A stretch of DNA of 64,000 nt from NCBI GenBank assembly GCA_002281485.1, contig NCGF01000007.1:55000-118999 (forward strand), given 5' to 3'. How positions within the stretch are numbered: the stretch's first letter is position 1; each line of letters opens with the position of its first letter. The notes below the pieces were generated by a model. That model searched no databases. It was not told the DNA's origin and saw only the letters and a program-made list of their open reading frames with translations. Source of the DNA: Sphingomonas sp. 28-66-16 (GTDB lineage: Bacteria; Pseudomonadota; Alphaproteobacteria; Sphingomonadales; Sphingomonadaceae). Positions 46,268 through 53,638 of the stretch are shown piece by piece. Both the position numbers and the translations under genes were made by a program.

Positions 46268-46846
46268 CTATCCTCCCAGCAACTGGTTCATTTCGATCAG
46301 GATCCCGTCGGGATCGAAGAAATTGCATCCCTTCACCCGGATGTCAGGGCCGCCGCCCCGTCCCGGATAGGTCTGCAGCCGCGGCGGCGAGGTCATCGTG
46401 ACCCCGGGCACTTTGGCCGCCGCGGCGCAGCGGCCCTCGACATCGTCGGTATTCATCACGATCACCACGCCGCCATAGCTCATCCGTTTCGGGTAGGGTT
46501 TCGCCTTCCCGAGCGTGGGGCTCGTCCATTGCATCAGCCCGATCCACCCTACCCAGGGATCATTGCCGTTGAGCAGCACGAGCCGCGCGGTCGCACCCGG
46601 CGCCCCGGCGGGCAGCGCCACCCCCGACGTCGTGACACCGGTATCGTAATTGACCTTGAGACCGATGACGTCGCGATAGAGCTTGAGCGAGGCATCGATG
46701 TCGCGGACGATCAGGGTCGTGCGGCGCACGTCGGTGGGTACTTTTTCGACAGGCGCTGCCACGCCCGGCGAACTGCGTGGCGGCGGCGCGGTCTGGGCCC
46801 AACCGGGGGCTGCGATGGCGAGCAGCGCGAGCGCCGGGATTTTCAT
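46268..46846 (-). CDS. Exported VOC (glyoxalase-fold) protein
   Basis: 192 residues. ATG 46846 is confirmed by the GGAG site six bases upstream and an ATGA overlap with the gene above. A signal peptide (KIPALALLAIAAPGWAQ) is followed by VRRTTLIVRDIDASLKLYRDVIGLKVNYDTG and a C-terminal FFDPDGILIEMNQLLG, typical of VOC proteins. Export is unusual for this fold. The role is unknown. Confidence 0.8.
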   Translation of the reverse strand: MKIPALALLAIAAPGWAQTAPPPRSSPGVAAPVEKVPTDVRRTTLIVRDIDASLKLYRDVIGLKVNYDTGVTTSGVALPAGAPGATARLVLLNGNDPWVGWIGLMQWTSPTLGKAKPYPKRMSYGGVVIVMNTDDVEGRCAAAAKVPGVTMTSPPRLQTYPGRGGGPDIRVKGCNFFDPDGILIEMNQLLGG

Positions 46847-47286
46847 GCTGTTCTCCATTCGTCACAAAGCGTGCGGCGGATCGGCACGCCCTTTTCGAAC
46901 CACTGCCAGGTCCTGGCCCGGGTGTTGCCGTCGTCGGCGAGCAGGATCGTCTCGATGAAATGCACGCCGGGTTCGTCGCGGCGATCGAGCCGGAGCATTA
47001 CCGCACCCTCGCGGGTTTCCCAGCCGGTACCGACGAACCGGTCGGTGTCCCAGTGCAGCAGCCCGTCGCGATAGGCACCCGCGAAGCGTCGCTCGACGAC
47101 GCGACCGTCCTCCCAGGTCAGCCGGTTGGTCTGGACATAGGCCTCGTCGTCGCGTCCCGGAAAGGCGCAGCGCGTCCAGGTGCGATGCTGGTCGATCAGC
47201 ACGAAGTCGCGGCTGACATGGCGGTAGATGCCCTCCCATTCGCCCGCGTGGCGCAGCATGGTCGGCATGGTTCGGGCAAGGCTCAT
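46843..47286 (-). CDS. DUF3598-like lipocalin-type protein (copy 1)
   Basis: 147 residues. LRHAGEWEGIYRHVSRDFVLIDQHRTWTRCAFP and YVQTNRLTWEDGRVVERRFAGAYRDGLLHWDTDRFVGTGWE resemble the DUF3598/lipocalin-like pattern (family name from memory). Its paralogue, at 50208-50711, shares the HxGxWxGxY start and the YHQTNxYxWxDGR... region. The two paralogues flank the divergent promoter with operator E. Four-base overlaps with both neighbours. Confidence 0.7.
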   Translation of the reverse strand: MSLARTMPTMLRHAGEWEGIYRHVSRDFVLIDQHRTWTRCAFPGRDDEAYVQTNRLTWEDGRVVERRFAGAYRDGLLHWDTDRFVGTGWETREGAVMLRLDRRDEPGVHFIETILLADDGNTRARTWQWFEKGVPIRRTLCDEWRTA

Positions 47287-48698
47287 CGGGCATCCTCGGC
47301 ATAAGCGGCAAGCGGCAGGGCGACGCCGGTCTGCCGGATCAGCGCCTGTTTGCGGAAGAAGCGCAGCAGCCCGCTGTCGCCCATCCGCGAGGGACCCAGT
47401 CCGCTCGACCCGAAACTCGATTTCTCGGCGTCGGCGACCATCGAGGTGAGCGCGCCGTCGTTGATCGAGATTGCCCCCGCCTCGAGCCGGACGGCGACGG
47501 CTTCGGCCTCGGCCGCCGTGCCCGCGAGCACCGCCGCCGACAGCCCGAAGGCGCCTTGATTGGCGAGGCCCACTGCCTCGTCGATCGTGGCAAACGGGGT
47601 CACCGGCAGCACCGGGCCAAAAGTCTCCTCGCGCATGATCGCCATCTCGGGCGTGACCTCGGTGAGCACCGTCGGTCGCAGATAGAGCCCGCCGCGTTGC
47701 TCGACCGTGCCGCCGCAGTGGACCACGGCACCGCGCGCGACCGCGTCGTCGATCTGTGCCTGAACGATTGCCGCCTGCTTCGCAAAGATGAACGGACCGA
47801 TGTCGCCGGCGCCGATATCCGAATCGTTGAGCCGCACCTGTTCCGCGAGTTCGACCAGCGCTGCCAGAAACGGTTCGGCGATCTGCCGCGCGACATAGAG
47901 TCGCTCGATCGACTGGCAGGCCTGGCCCGTATTGACGACCGATGCCCGCAGCGCGATCCGCGCCGCCCAAGCCGGATCGGCGCTCGCAAGAATGATCATC
48001 GGATCCTTGCCGCCGAGCTCGAGACTCGCCGGGATGAAGGCGCTCGCGGCGGCAACGGCGACCTGGCGACCGGTCGTCACCGATCCGGTGAAGGCGACGA
48101 AATCGACCGCCGCAACCATTGCCGCGCCCGTGGTGCCGTCGCCTTCGATCACCGCGATCGGCAGTTCGGGTACTTCGGCGATTGCCTGCATCAGCGGACC
48201 GATGAAGCGCGGGGTGACTTCGGACGGCTTGACGATCACCGCGCAGCCCGCCGCGAGCGCCGGGATCGCATCGATCAGCGCCAGCGTGAGCGGAAAATTC
48301 CATGGGCTGATCACGCCGACCAGCGGATAGGGCACCAGCCGGGTCTCGAGCTCGATCCCCGGCACGGCGCTGCTTCTCGGATCGGGGCTGTGCGACGCGA
48401 TCAGCGCCGGCGCCCGCGCTGCCCAGCGGTCGATTGCCCGGATCGTGCCGTCGACCTCGATGATCGAAATCGCCCGCCGACCGGTGTCGATCGTCAGCGC
48501 CTCGGCCAGTGCCTCGCGGTGGCGATCGATCGCCTCCGCCAATCGCCGCAGGATGCCGGCCCGCGTCTCGGGGCTGCGCGCCGCCCAGTCGGGCTGGCGA
48601 TGCCGCAAGCTGGTCGCGAGATCGTCGATCGTGACGCTATCGAGCGGATCGATGCGATGATCGTCAAGACCGGTGCGCGGGTTCCGGATCGCGATCAA
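47283..48698 (-). CDS. Aldehyde dehydrogenase family protein
   Basis: 471 residues from TTG 48698. Catalytic residues: Glu in SLELGGKDPMIILAS and Cys in NTGQACQSIERLYV. It oxidises an aldehyde with NAD(P). The N-terminus starts LIAIRNPRTG. No ribosome site lies before the TTG; it overlaps (TTGA) the end of an 18-codon frame that has one (48695-48751). Either coupling or a small frameshift in the 5' end explains this. Operator E lies upstream. Confidence 0.9.
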   Translation of the reverse strand: MIAIRNPRTGLDDHRIDPLDSVTIDDLATSLRHRQPDWAARSPETRAGILRRLAEAIDRHREALAEALTIDTGRRAISIIEVDGTIRAIDRWAARAPALIASHSPDPRSSAVPGIELETRLVPYPLVGVISPWNFPLTLALIDAIPALAAGCAVIVKPSEVTPRFIGPLMQAIAEVPELPIAVIEGDGTTGAAMVAAVDFVAFTGSVTTGRQVAVAAASAFIPASLELGGKDPMIILASADPAWAARIALRASVVNTGQACQSIERLYVARQIAEPFLAALVELAEQVRLNDSDIGAGDIGPFIFAKQAAIVQAQIDDAVARGAVVHCGGTVEQRGGLYLRPTVLTEVTPEMAIMREETFGPVLPVTPFATIDEAVGLANQGAFGLSAAVLAGTAAEAEAVAVRLEAGAISINDGALTSMVADAEKSSFGSSGLGPSRMGDSGLLRFFRKQALIRQTGVALPLAAYAEDAR

Positions 48699-48751
48699 CG
48701 CAGCGCCGCTCGATCGCCGCCGATCATCCGCATGCCGGTCATTTCCGCCAC
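48695..48751 (-). CDS. 18-residue ORF overlapping the aldehyde dehydrogenase start
   Basis: GTG 48751 has GGGAG six bases upstream and opens a 18-codon frame (AEMTGMRMIGGDRAALR after the start). Its TGA overlaps the TTG of the dehydrogenase as TTGA. It may be a coupling leader or the true N-terminus after a -1 frameshift. The same layout occurs before leuB. Confidence 0.35.
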   Translation of the reverse strand: MAEMTGMRMIGGDRAALR

Positions 48752-48812
48752 GACTGTCTCCCTCTTTTCGTCCCGTCTGATAGTGCGGAGACGATTAGGG
48801 CTTGTCCAGCGC

Positions 48813-48830
48813 AATTTGTCCGGACAAATT
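48813..48830. promoter_or_regulatory. Candidate GntR operator E (18-bp perfect palindrome)
   Basis: AATTTGTCCGGACAAATT is a perfect 18-bp palindrome, the longest fully symmetric island site. It ends seven bases before the hydrolase ATG at 48838 and lies 62 bases before the 18-codon frame of the divergent dehydrogenase. On the plus strand TTGTCC (48802-48807) is followed 16 bases later by ACAAAT, the same geometry as at operator C. Confidence 0.82.
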
Positions 48831-48837
48831 AGGGGCT

Positions 48838-50208
48838 ATGAGGATCACGCGTCATTTCGTCGATATCGGGGGGCGCCGGGTCCATTACCGTCGCTGCGGC
48901 GAGGGGCCGGCGCTGCTGATGGTGCACCAGAGCCCAAGGTCGTCGGCCGAATATGAGTCGCTGATGCGGCAATGGGGGGGCTATTTTACCTGCATTGCGC
49001 CTGACACGCCGGGCTTCGGCCAGTCCGATCCGCTTCCGGCCGACTCACCGACGATCGACGATTTTGCCGACGCGCTGGCCGATCTGCTCGATTCGCTGGG
49101 GATCGACCGGGTCCCGGCTTATGGCTTTCATTCGGGCGCGATCATCCTGGTCACGGCGCTGAAGCGCCATCCGGCTCGATTTTCGCGGCTGGCTGCGGGG
49201 GGCTATGCGATCTGGACCGCCGAGGAGAGCGCGCTGTTCTCGGACCGCTATCTGCCGCCGTTCGAGCCATCCGACTATGGCGAGCATCTCACCTGGCTGT
49301 GGAATCGCCTGCTCGAACAAAGCTGGTTCTTCCCCTGGTTTGCGGTAACGCCGGCGCACCGTCTGAACTTGGCGCATGCCGATATCGGCCGGGTCGATGC
49401 GGCAGTTCGCGATATGCTCGATTCGGGGGCTGCCTATCGCGCCGGCTATGGCGCGGTGTTGCGGGCGCCGCGCGACATACCTCCCGCCGATGCGGTCACC
49501 CCGCCCGTGCTGATCACCGCCTATGACGGCGATCCGCTTCAGGCGCATATCGACCGATTGGGAACGATGCCGGCGGGGTGGGCCGCGCTCAAAGTCGCGA
49601 GCGTTGCCGAACACCAACTGGTGAGCCTTGCCTTTCTCCGCGCTGGCCACCCCGATCCGCGTCCGGTCTTGGTCGACTGCCCTGACGAGGGGTTTTGGCA
49701 TGTGACCACCGCCGCGTTCGACGGGCTGATCCACTGGAGGGGGCGGCGGGGCGGGACGCTCCATCTTCATGCACCCGGGCGGGCGCTCGATCTGCTCGGC
49801 GCGGTCGACGGCCTGGCGATCGACCTGCCCGGGCACGGGCTGTCGGACCGCTGGCCCGACGCGGTGCCGACCCATTGGGCGCCATGGCAGGCGGTCATCG
49901 ACGGTATCGCTGCGCAGTTCGGTTGCAGCGATATCGTCATGGAACCAGCACCCGCAGGCGACCCCGAGCGGCTGTTTCCCGATCTCGCGCCCGATCGTTT
50001 CGGGAGTTATCTCACCCGGGCCTGGGCAATCGTTCGCGCCGGTCATTTCTTCGAACCATGGTATGAAACCGGGGCGGCTGCGGCGCGCGCCTTCGTGGCC
50101 GACGAGGTTGCGGCGGGCGCGCTGGCACGCGAACATCGCGCCCTGATCCGGGCAAGCAGCGCCCGGGAATGTCTGATCGCACGGCGATCGATCGAGGGAG
50201 GAAGCTGA
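48838..50208 (+). CDS. Alpha/beta hydrolase with a second hydrolase-like domain
   Basis: 456 residues, about 1.6 times the usual length. Domain 1 (about 1-270) has the oxyanion part HQSPRSSAEYE, a strand-turn DTPGFGQSD and a nucleophile-like elbow GFHSGAI, where Gly positions are partly replaced. Domain 2 (about 280-440) repeats strand patterns (GTLHLHAPGRALDLLGAVDGLAIDLPGHGLSD) but I see no nucleophile. It probably hydrolyses an ester, lactone or C-C bond. It starts the six-gene operon to 54801, and its stop overlaps the next start (TGATG). Confidence 0.82.
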   Translation: MRITRHFVDIGGRRVHYRRCGEGPALLMVHQSPRSSAEYESLMRQWGGYFTCIAPDTPGFGQSDPLPADSPTIDDFADALADLLDSLGIDRVPAYGFHSGAIILVTALKRHPARFSRLAAGGYAIWTAEESALFSDRYLPPFEPSDYGEHLTWLWNRLLEQSWFFPWFAVTPAHRLNLAHADIGRVDAAVRDMLDSGAAYRAGYGAVLRAPRDIPPADAVTPPVLITAYDGDPLQAHIDRLGTMPAGWAALKVASVAEHQLVSLAFLRAGHPDPRPVLVDCPDEGFWHVTTAAFDGLIHWRGRRGGTLHLHAPGRALDLLGAVDGLAIDLPGHGLSDRWPDAVPTHWAPWQAVIDGIAAQFGCSDIVMEPAPAGDPERLFPDLAPDRFGSYLTRAWAIVRAGHFFEPWYETGAAAARAFVADEVAAGALAREHRALIRASSARECLIARRSIEGGS

Positions 50209-50711
50209 TGGGAATTCGCGAAGACATGCCGATACTGGCGCGCCACGAGGGCGTCTGGGATGGCACCTATATCTATTACAATGCCGCCGGCGAAAAGATC
50301 GACGAGCATCGATCGCGGCTGTTCTGCCGGTTTCTCGATGACAATCCCGAAACGCCCTATCACCAGACCAACCACTATAGCTGGGCCGACGGGCGCACCG
50401 AAATCCGCGACTTCCCCGCCGCCTATCGCGACAAGCGCGTGTGGTGGGACAATGAGCTGATCGTCGGATCGGCGTGGGAAGTCGCCAATGACGACGAACG
50501 CCGCGCGGTCATGCTCTACTGGCAGCGCACCGGCGATCCCTCGCTCTATCTCTACGAGATGATCCAGATCGCCGATCACGGTGAATCGCGGTGCCGCACC
50601 TGGCACTGGATCCGCAATGGCGAGCTCGAGACCCGCACCGCGATCCAGGAGCGGCTGGTCACGCGCGACTGGCGCGCACTCGAAAAGGAAATGGAGGCCA
50701 AGGCTGGCTGA
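50208..50711 (+). CDS. DUF3598-like lipocalin-type protein (copy 2)
   Basis: 167 residues. RHEGVWDGTYIYYNAAGEKIDEHRSRLFC and YHQTNHYSWADGRTEIRDFPAAYRDKRVWWDNELIVGSAWE resemble copy 1 at 46843-47286 but the two are clearly different. No signal peptide. The 3' end carries the GGAGG site for the next gene, which starts at a CTG inside this coding sequence. Role unknown. Confidence 0.7.
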   Translation: MGIREDMPILARHEGVWDGTYIYYNAAGEKIDEHRSRLFCRFLDDNPETPYHQTNHYSWADGRTEIRDFPAAYRDKRVWWDNELIVGSAWEVANDDERRAVMLYWQRTGDPSLYLYEMIQIADHGESRCRTWHWIRNGELETRTAIQERLVTRDWRALEKEMEAKAG

Positions 50712-52113
50712 TCAGGGCGCCTTTCCCCGAACCCTGTTCGCCAAGCTCTGGGACGCGCATGTCGTGGCGAGCCTTGGGCCGGGCGAGGATCTGATCGCTG
50801 TCGACCGGGTGTTCCTGCACGAACGCACGGGCGCGGTGGCGCTCCGCTCGCTCGCCGAGGCGGGGCGCCGCGTGATCGATCCCGCGCGGGTGTTCGCGGT
50901 CACCGATCACATCGTCGATACGCTGCCGGGACGCACCGGGACGCGTGTGCCCGGCGGCGAGCAGTTTCTCGACGCCACCCGTGCCGAAACGCTGGCGGCC
51001 GGGATCAGGCTGTTCGATGTCGACGACCCCGATCAGGGGATCGTTCATGTCATTTCGCCCGAACTCGCGATCGTCCTGCCCGGCGCGACGCTGGTCTGTC
51101 CGGACAGTCATACCTGCTCGCAAGGCGCGCTCGGCGCGCTCGCCTGGGGAATCGGCTCGACCGAAGCTGAACATGCGATGGCGACGGGCGCGCTGCGATT
51201 GACCCGGCCGAAAACGATGCGCGTGACCTTCACGGGGCGGGTCGGGACCGGGCTGACCGCCAAGGACATGATGCTCGCGCTGATCGCCGCGCACGGCGCC
51301 GGTGGCGGCAAGGGCCATGCGATCGAGTTTGCCGGTGAGGCGGTGCGGGCGCTCGATCTCGAGGGGCGGCTGACTTTGTGCAACATGGCGACCGAGTTCG
51401 CCGCGATGACGGGCTTCGTCGCGCCCGATGCAATCGTGTTCGATTATCTCGAGGGGCGCCGCTTTGCCCCCAAGGGTGATCAATGGCGGACGGCGATCGA
51501 GTCCTGGCGGCATCTGTCGAGCGACGCCGACGCATCGTTCGATCGCGAAATCGTGATCGACGCGGCGACGATCCAGCCGATGGTGAGCTGGGGCACCAGC
51601 CCGCAAAGCGCGGTCGCCATCGGCGGAAAGGTGCCGTTGCAGCCGGCGAGCGGGCTTGGCGATGCCGACTATCGCCGCGCGCTCGACTATATGGCGCTGT
51701 CTCCCGGCCAGCCGCTCGCGGGCACCATGATCGACGCGGCCTTCATCGGCAGTTGCACCAATGGCCGCCTGAGCGACCTTCGCCGGGCCGCCGCGATCGT
51801 TGCGGGCCGCCGCGTCGCACCAGGCGTCACCGCGATCGTCGTGCCGGGCTCGTCAGCGGTGCGGCGCGCGGCCGAAGCAGAGGGGCTCGACCGGGTATTC
51901 GTCGACGCCGGGTTCGAATGGCGGATGAGCGGCTGTTCGTTGTGCTTCTACGCCGGCGGCGACGGCTTCGCGCCGGGCGCGCGCGTCGTTTCGTCGACCA
52001 ACCGCAATTTCGAGGGACGGCAGGGGCCCGGCATCAAAACCCATATTGCGAGCCCCGAAACCGTCGCCGCGAGCGCGATCGCCGGTGCGCTGACCGATCC
52101 GAGGAACGCATGA
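50704..52113 (+). CDS. LeuC-like (aconitase-superfamily) hydro-lyase large subunit, CTG start
   Basis: 469 residues. The start is CTG 50704: GGAGG (50693-50697) lies six bases upstream and the LeuC-like FPRTLFAKLWDAHVV begins ten residues in, with no ATG, GTG or TTG between that and 50617. Cluster ligands are in GSCTNGRLSDLR and SGCSLCFYAGG, differing from the biosynthetic leuC ([22 protein letters not shown]). It therefore should act on a different hydroxy diacid, with the small subunit next door. Confidence 0.85.
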   Translation: MADQGAFPRTLFAKLWDAHVVASLGPGEDLIAVDRVFLHERTGAVALRSLAEAGRRVIDPARVFAVTDHIVDTLPGRTGTRVPGGEQFLDATRAETLAAGIRLFDVDDPDQGIVHVISPELAIVLPGATLVCPDSHTCSQGALGALAWGIGSTEAEHAMATGALRLTRPKTMRVTFTGRVGTGLTAKDMMLALIAAHGAGGGKGHAIEFAGEAVRALDLEGRLTLCNMATEFAAMTGFVAPDAIVFDYLEGRRFAPKGDQWRTAIESWRHLSSDADASFDREIVIDAATIQPMVSWGTSPQSAVAIGGKVPLQPASGLGDADYRRALDYMALSPGQPLAGTMIDAAFIGSCTNGRLSDLRRAAAIVAGRRVAPGVTAIVVPGSSAVRRAAEAEGLDRVFVDAGFEWRMSGCSLCFYAGGDGFAPGARVVSSTNRNFEGRQGPGIKTHIASPETVAASAIAGALTDPRNA

Positions 52114-52718
52114 GCGCCTTTCCGCCCGTGCCCATTGTCAGTGGAATTGCTGCACCTTTGCTGCGCAACAATATCGACACCGACGCGATCATCCCCTCGC
52201 GCGAGATCAAGGGCGTCGGCAAGGCCGGGCTGGCTGGTGGCCTGTTCGCCGGCTGGCGATATCAGGCCGGCACGCGCGATCCCGATCCGGCATTCGTGCT
52301 CAACGATCCGGCCTATGCCGGCGCGTCGATCCTGCTGGCGGGCGAGAATTTCGGCTGCGGATCGAGCCGCGAACATGCCGTCTGGGCGCTGCACGATTAC
52401 GGCATTCGCGCGGTGATCGCGCCCAGCTTCGCGCCGATCTTCGAGGGCAATTGTCTCCGCAACGGCATCATTCCCGTCATCCTCTCCGGCGATGCGATCG
52501 CGTCGCTGGGCCGCATCGTGACCATCGACCTGCTCGCGCAGACGGTGCAATCGGCCGATCACCGCATCGCTTTCGCGATCGACCCGGCGGCCCGCGCGAT
52601 GCTCGCCGAGGGGCTCGACGCGATCGACCTCACGCTGAGGAAAGCGCCGGCCATCGCCGCCTTTCACGCCCGGGATCGACTCGCCCGGCCATGGATTTAC
52701 CTGGAAGGTACCGCATGA
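52110..52718 (+). CDS. LeuD-like hydro-lyase small subunit
   Basis: 202 residues. NIDTDAIIPSREIKGVGKAGLAGGLFAGW and [35 protein letters not shown] are LeuD-type. The substrate loop differs from biosynthetic leuD ([14 protein letters not shown]). ATG with GAGGA upstream, four-base overlap with the large subunit and with the next gene. It completes the second isomerase/dehydratase; the likely substrate is a branched hydroxy diacid. Confidence 0.88.
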   Translation: MSAFPPVPIVSGIAAPLLRNNIDTDAIIPSREIKGVGKAGLAGGLFAGWRYQAGTRDPDPAFVLNDPAYAGASILLAGENFGCGSSREHAVWALHDYGIRAVIAPSFAPIFEGNCLRNGIIPVILSGDAIASLGRIVTIDLLAQTVQSADHRIAFAIDPAARAMLAEGLDAIDLTLRKAPAIAAFHARDRLARPWIYLEGTA

Positions 52719-53638
52719 CTGATATCCTGATCAGCGAAGTCGGCCCGCGCGACGGGCTGCAATCGATCGACCGGATCATGCCGCTTGCCGCCAAAAAGGC
52801 GTGGATCGCGGCCGAGGCGGCGGCCGGCGTGCGCGAGATCGAGGTCGGCAGCTTCGTGCCACCCTCGTTGCTCCCGCAAATGGCCGATACAGCCGAACTG
52901 GTCGCGTTCGCGCGCACCATCCCGGGGCTGATCGTCGGCGTGCTGGTGCCCAATCTCAAGGGCGCCGAACGCGCGATCGCGGCGGGCGCACGCAAGCTGT
53001 CTATCCCTTTCTCGATGTCCGAGACGCACAGCCTGCGCAACGTCCGCAAAGATCACGCAGCGATGCTCGCCGAAATCGCGGCGATCGCCGAACGCGTGGC
53101 GCGCGAGCCGAATCCCCCGCATTTCGAAGTGGGTCTCTCGACGGCGTTCGGGTGCACGATCGAGGGCCATGTGCCAGAAGACACGGTCGTCCGCCTCGCC
53201 GAAGCCTCGATCGCCGCCGGGGCGGCCGAGGTCGGCCTGTCCGACACCACCGGCTATGCCGATCCGGCGCAGGTCAGACGTTTGGTGCGGCGGGTGAAGG
53301 CAGCGGTGGGCGCCGAGCGGCTCAACAGTCTGCATCTTCACAACACACGGGGGCTCGGGCTGGCCAATGCGCTCGCAGGGCTGGAGGAGGGGATCACGAC
53401 GCTCGACGCGTCGCTTGGCGGGTTGGGGGGCTGCCCTTATGCGCCGGGCGCGTCGGGCAACATCGTCACCGAGGATCTTGCTTTCATGCTGGCGGCGATG
53501 GGCTATCGCACCGGCATCGATCTTGACGCCCTGCTGCGGGTGCGCGCGATCCTGAGCGAGGCTTTGCCGGGAGAGCCGCTTTACGGCTTCACTCCCGACG
53601 CTGGCCTGCCGCTCGGCCTCGACCGGCGCGCGGCATGA
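52715..53638 (+). CDS. HMG-CoA lyase-like enzyme
   Basis: 307 residues, DRE-TIM metallolyase. EVGPRDGLQ at the N-terminus, HLHNTRGLGLANALAG (metal His pair, with Asn in place of the usual Asp) and the catalytic-Cys loop GGLGGCPYAPGASGN. It cleaves 3-hydroxy-3-methyl-type acyl-CoAs, as HMG-CoA lyase does for leucine breakdown. Position between LeuD-like and CaiB genes suggests cleavage of the CoA ester that those enzymes form. Confidence 0.9.
   Translation: MTDILISEVGPRDGLQSIDRIMPLAAKKAWIAAEAAAGVREIEVGSFVPPSLLPQMADTAELVAFARTIPGLIVGVLVPNLKGAERAIAAGARKLSIPFSMSETHSLRNVRKDHAAMLAEIAAIAERVAREPNPPHFEVGLSTAFGCTIEGHVPEDTVVRLAEASIAAGAAEVGLSDTTGYADPAQVRRLVRRVKAAVGAERLNSLHLHNTRGLGLANALAGLEEGITTLDASLGGLGGCPYAPGASGNIVTEDLAFMLAAMGYRTGIDLDALLRVRAILSEALPGEPLYGFTPDAGLPLGLDRRAA

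Noticed and set aside
51096-51107. Palindrome CTGTCCGGACAG inside the LeuC-like gene
   Set aside because: It matches the operator core in 10 of 12 positions but lies within conserved codons (VCPDSHT), so coding constraint explains it.
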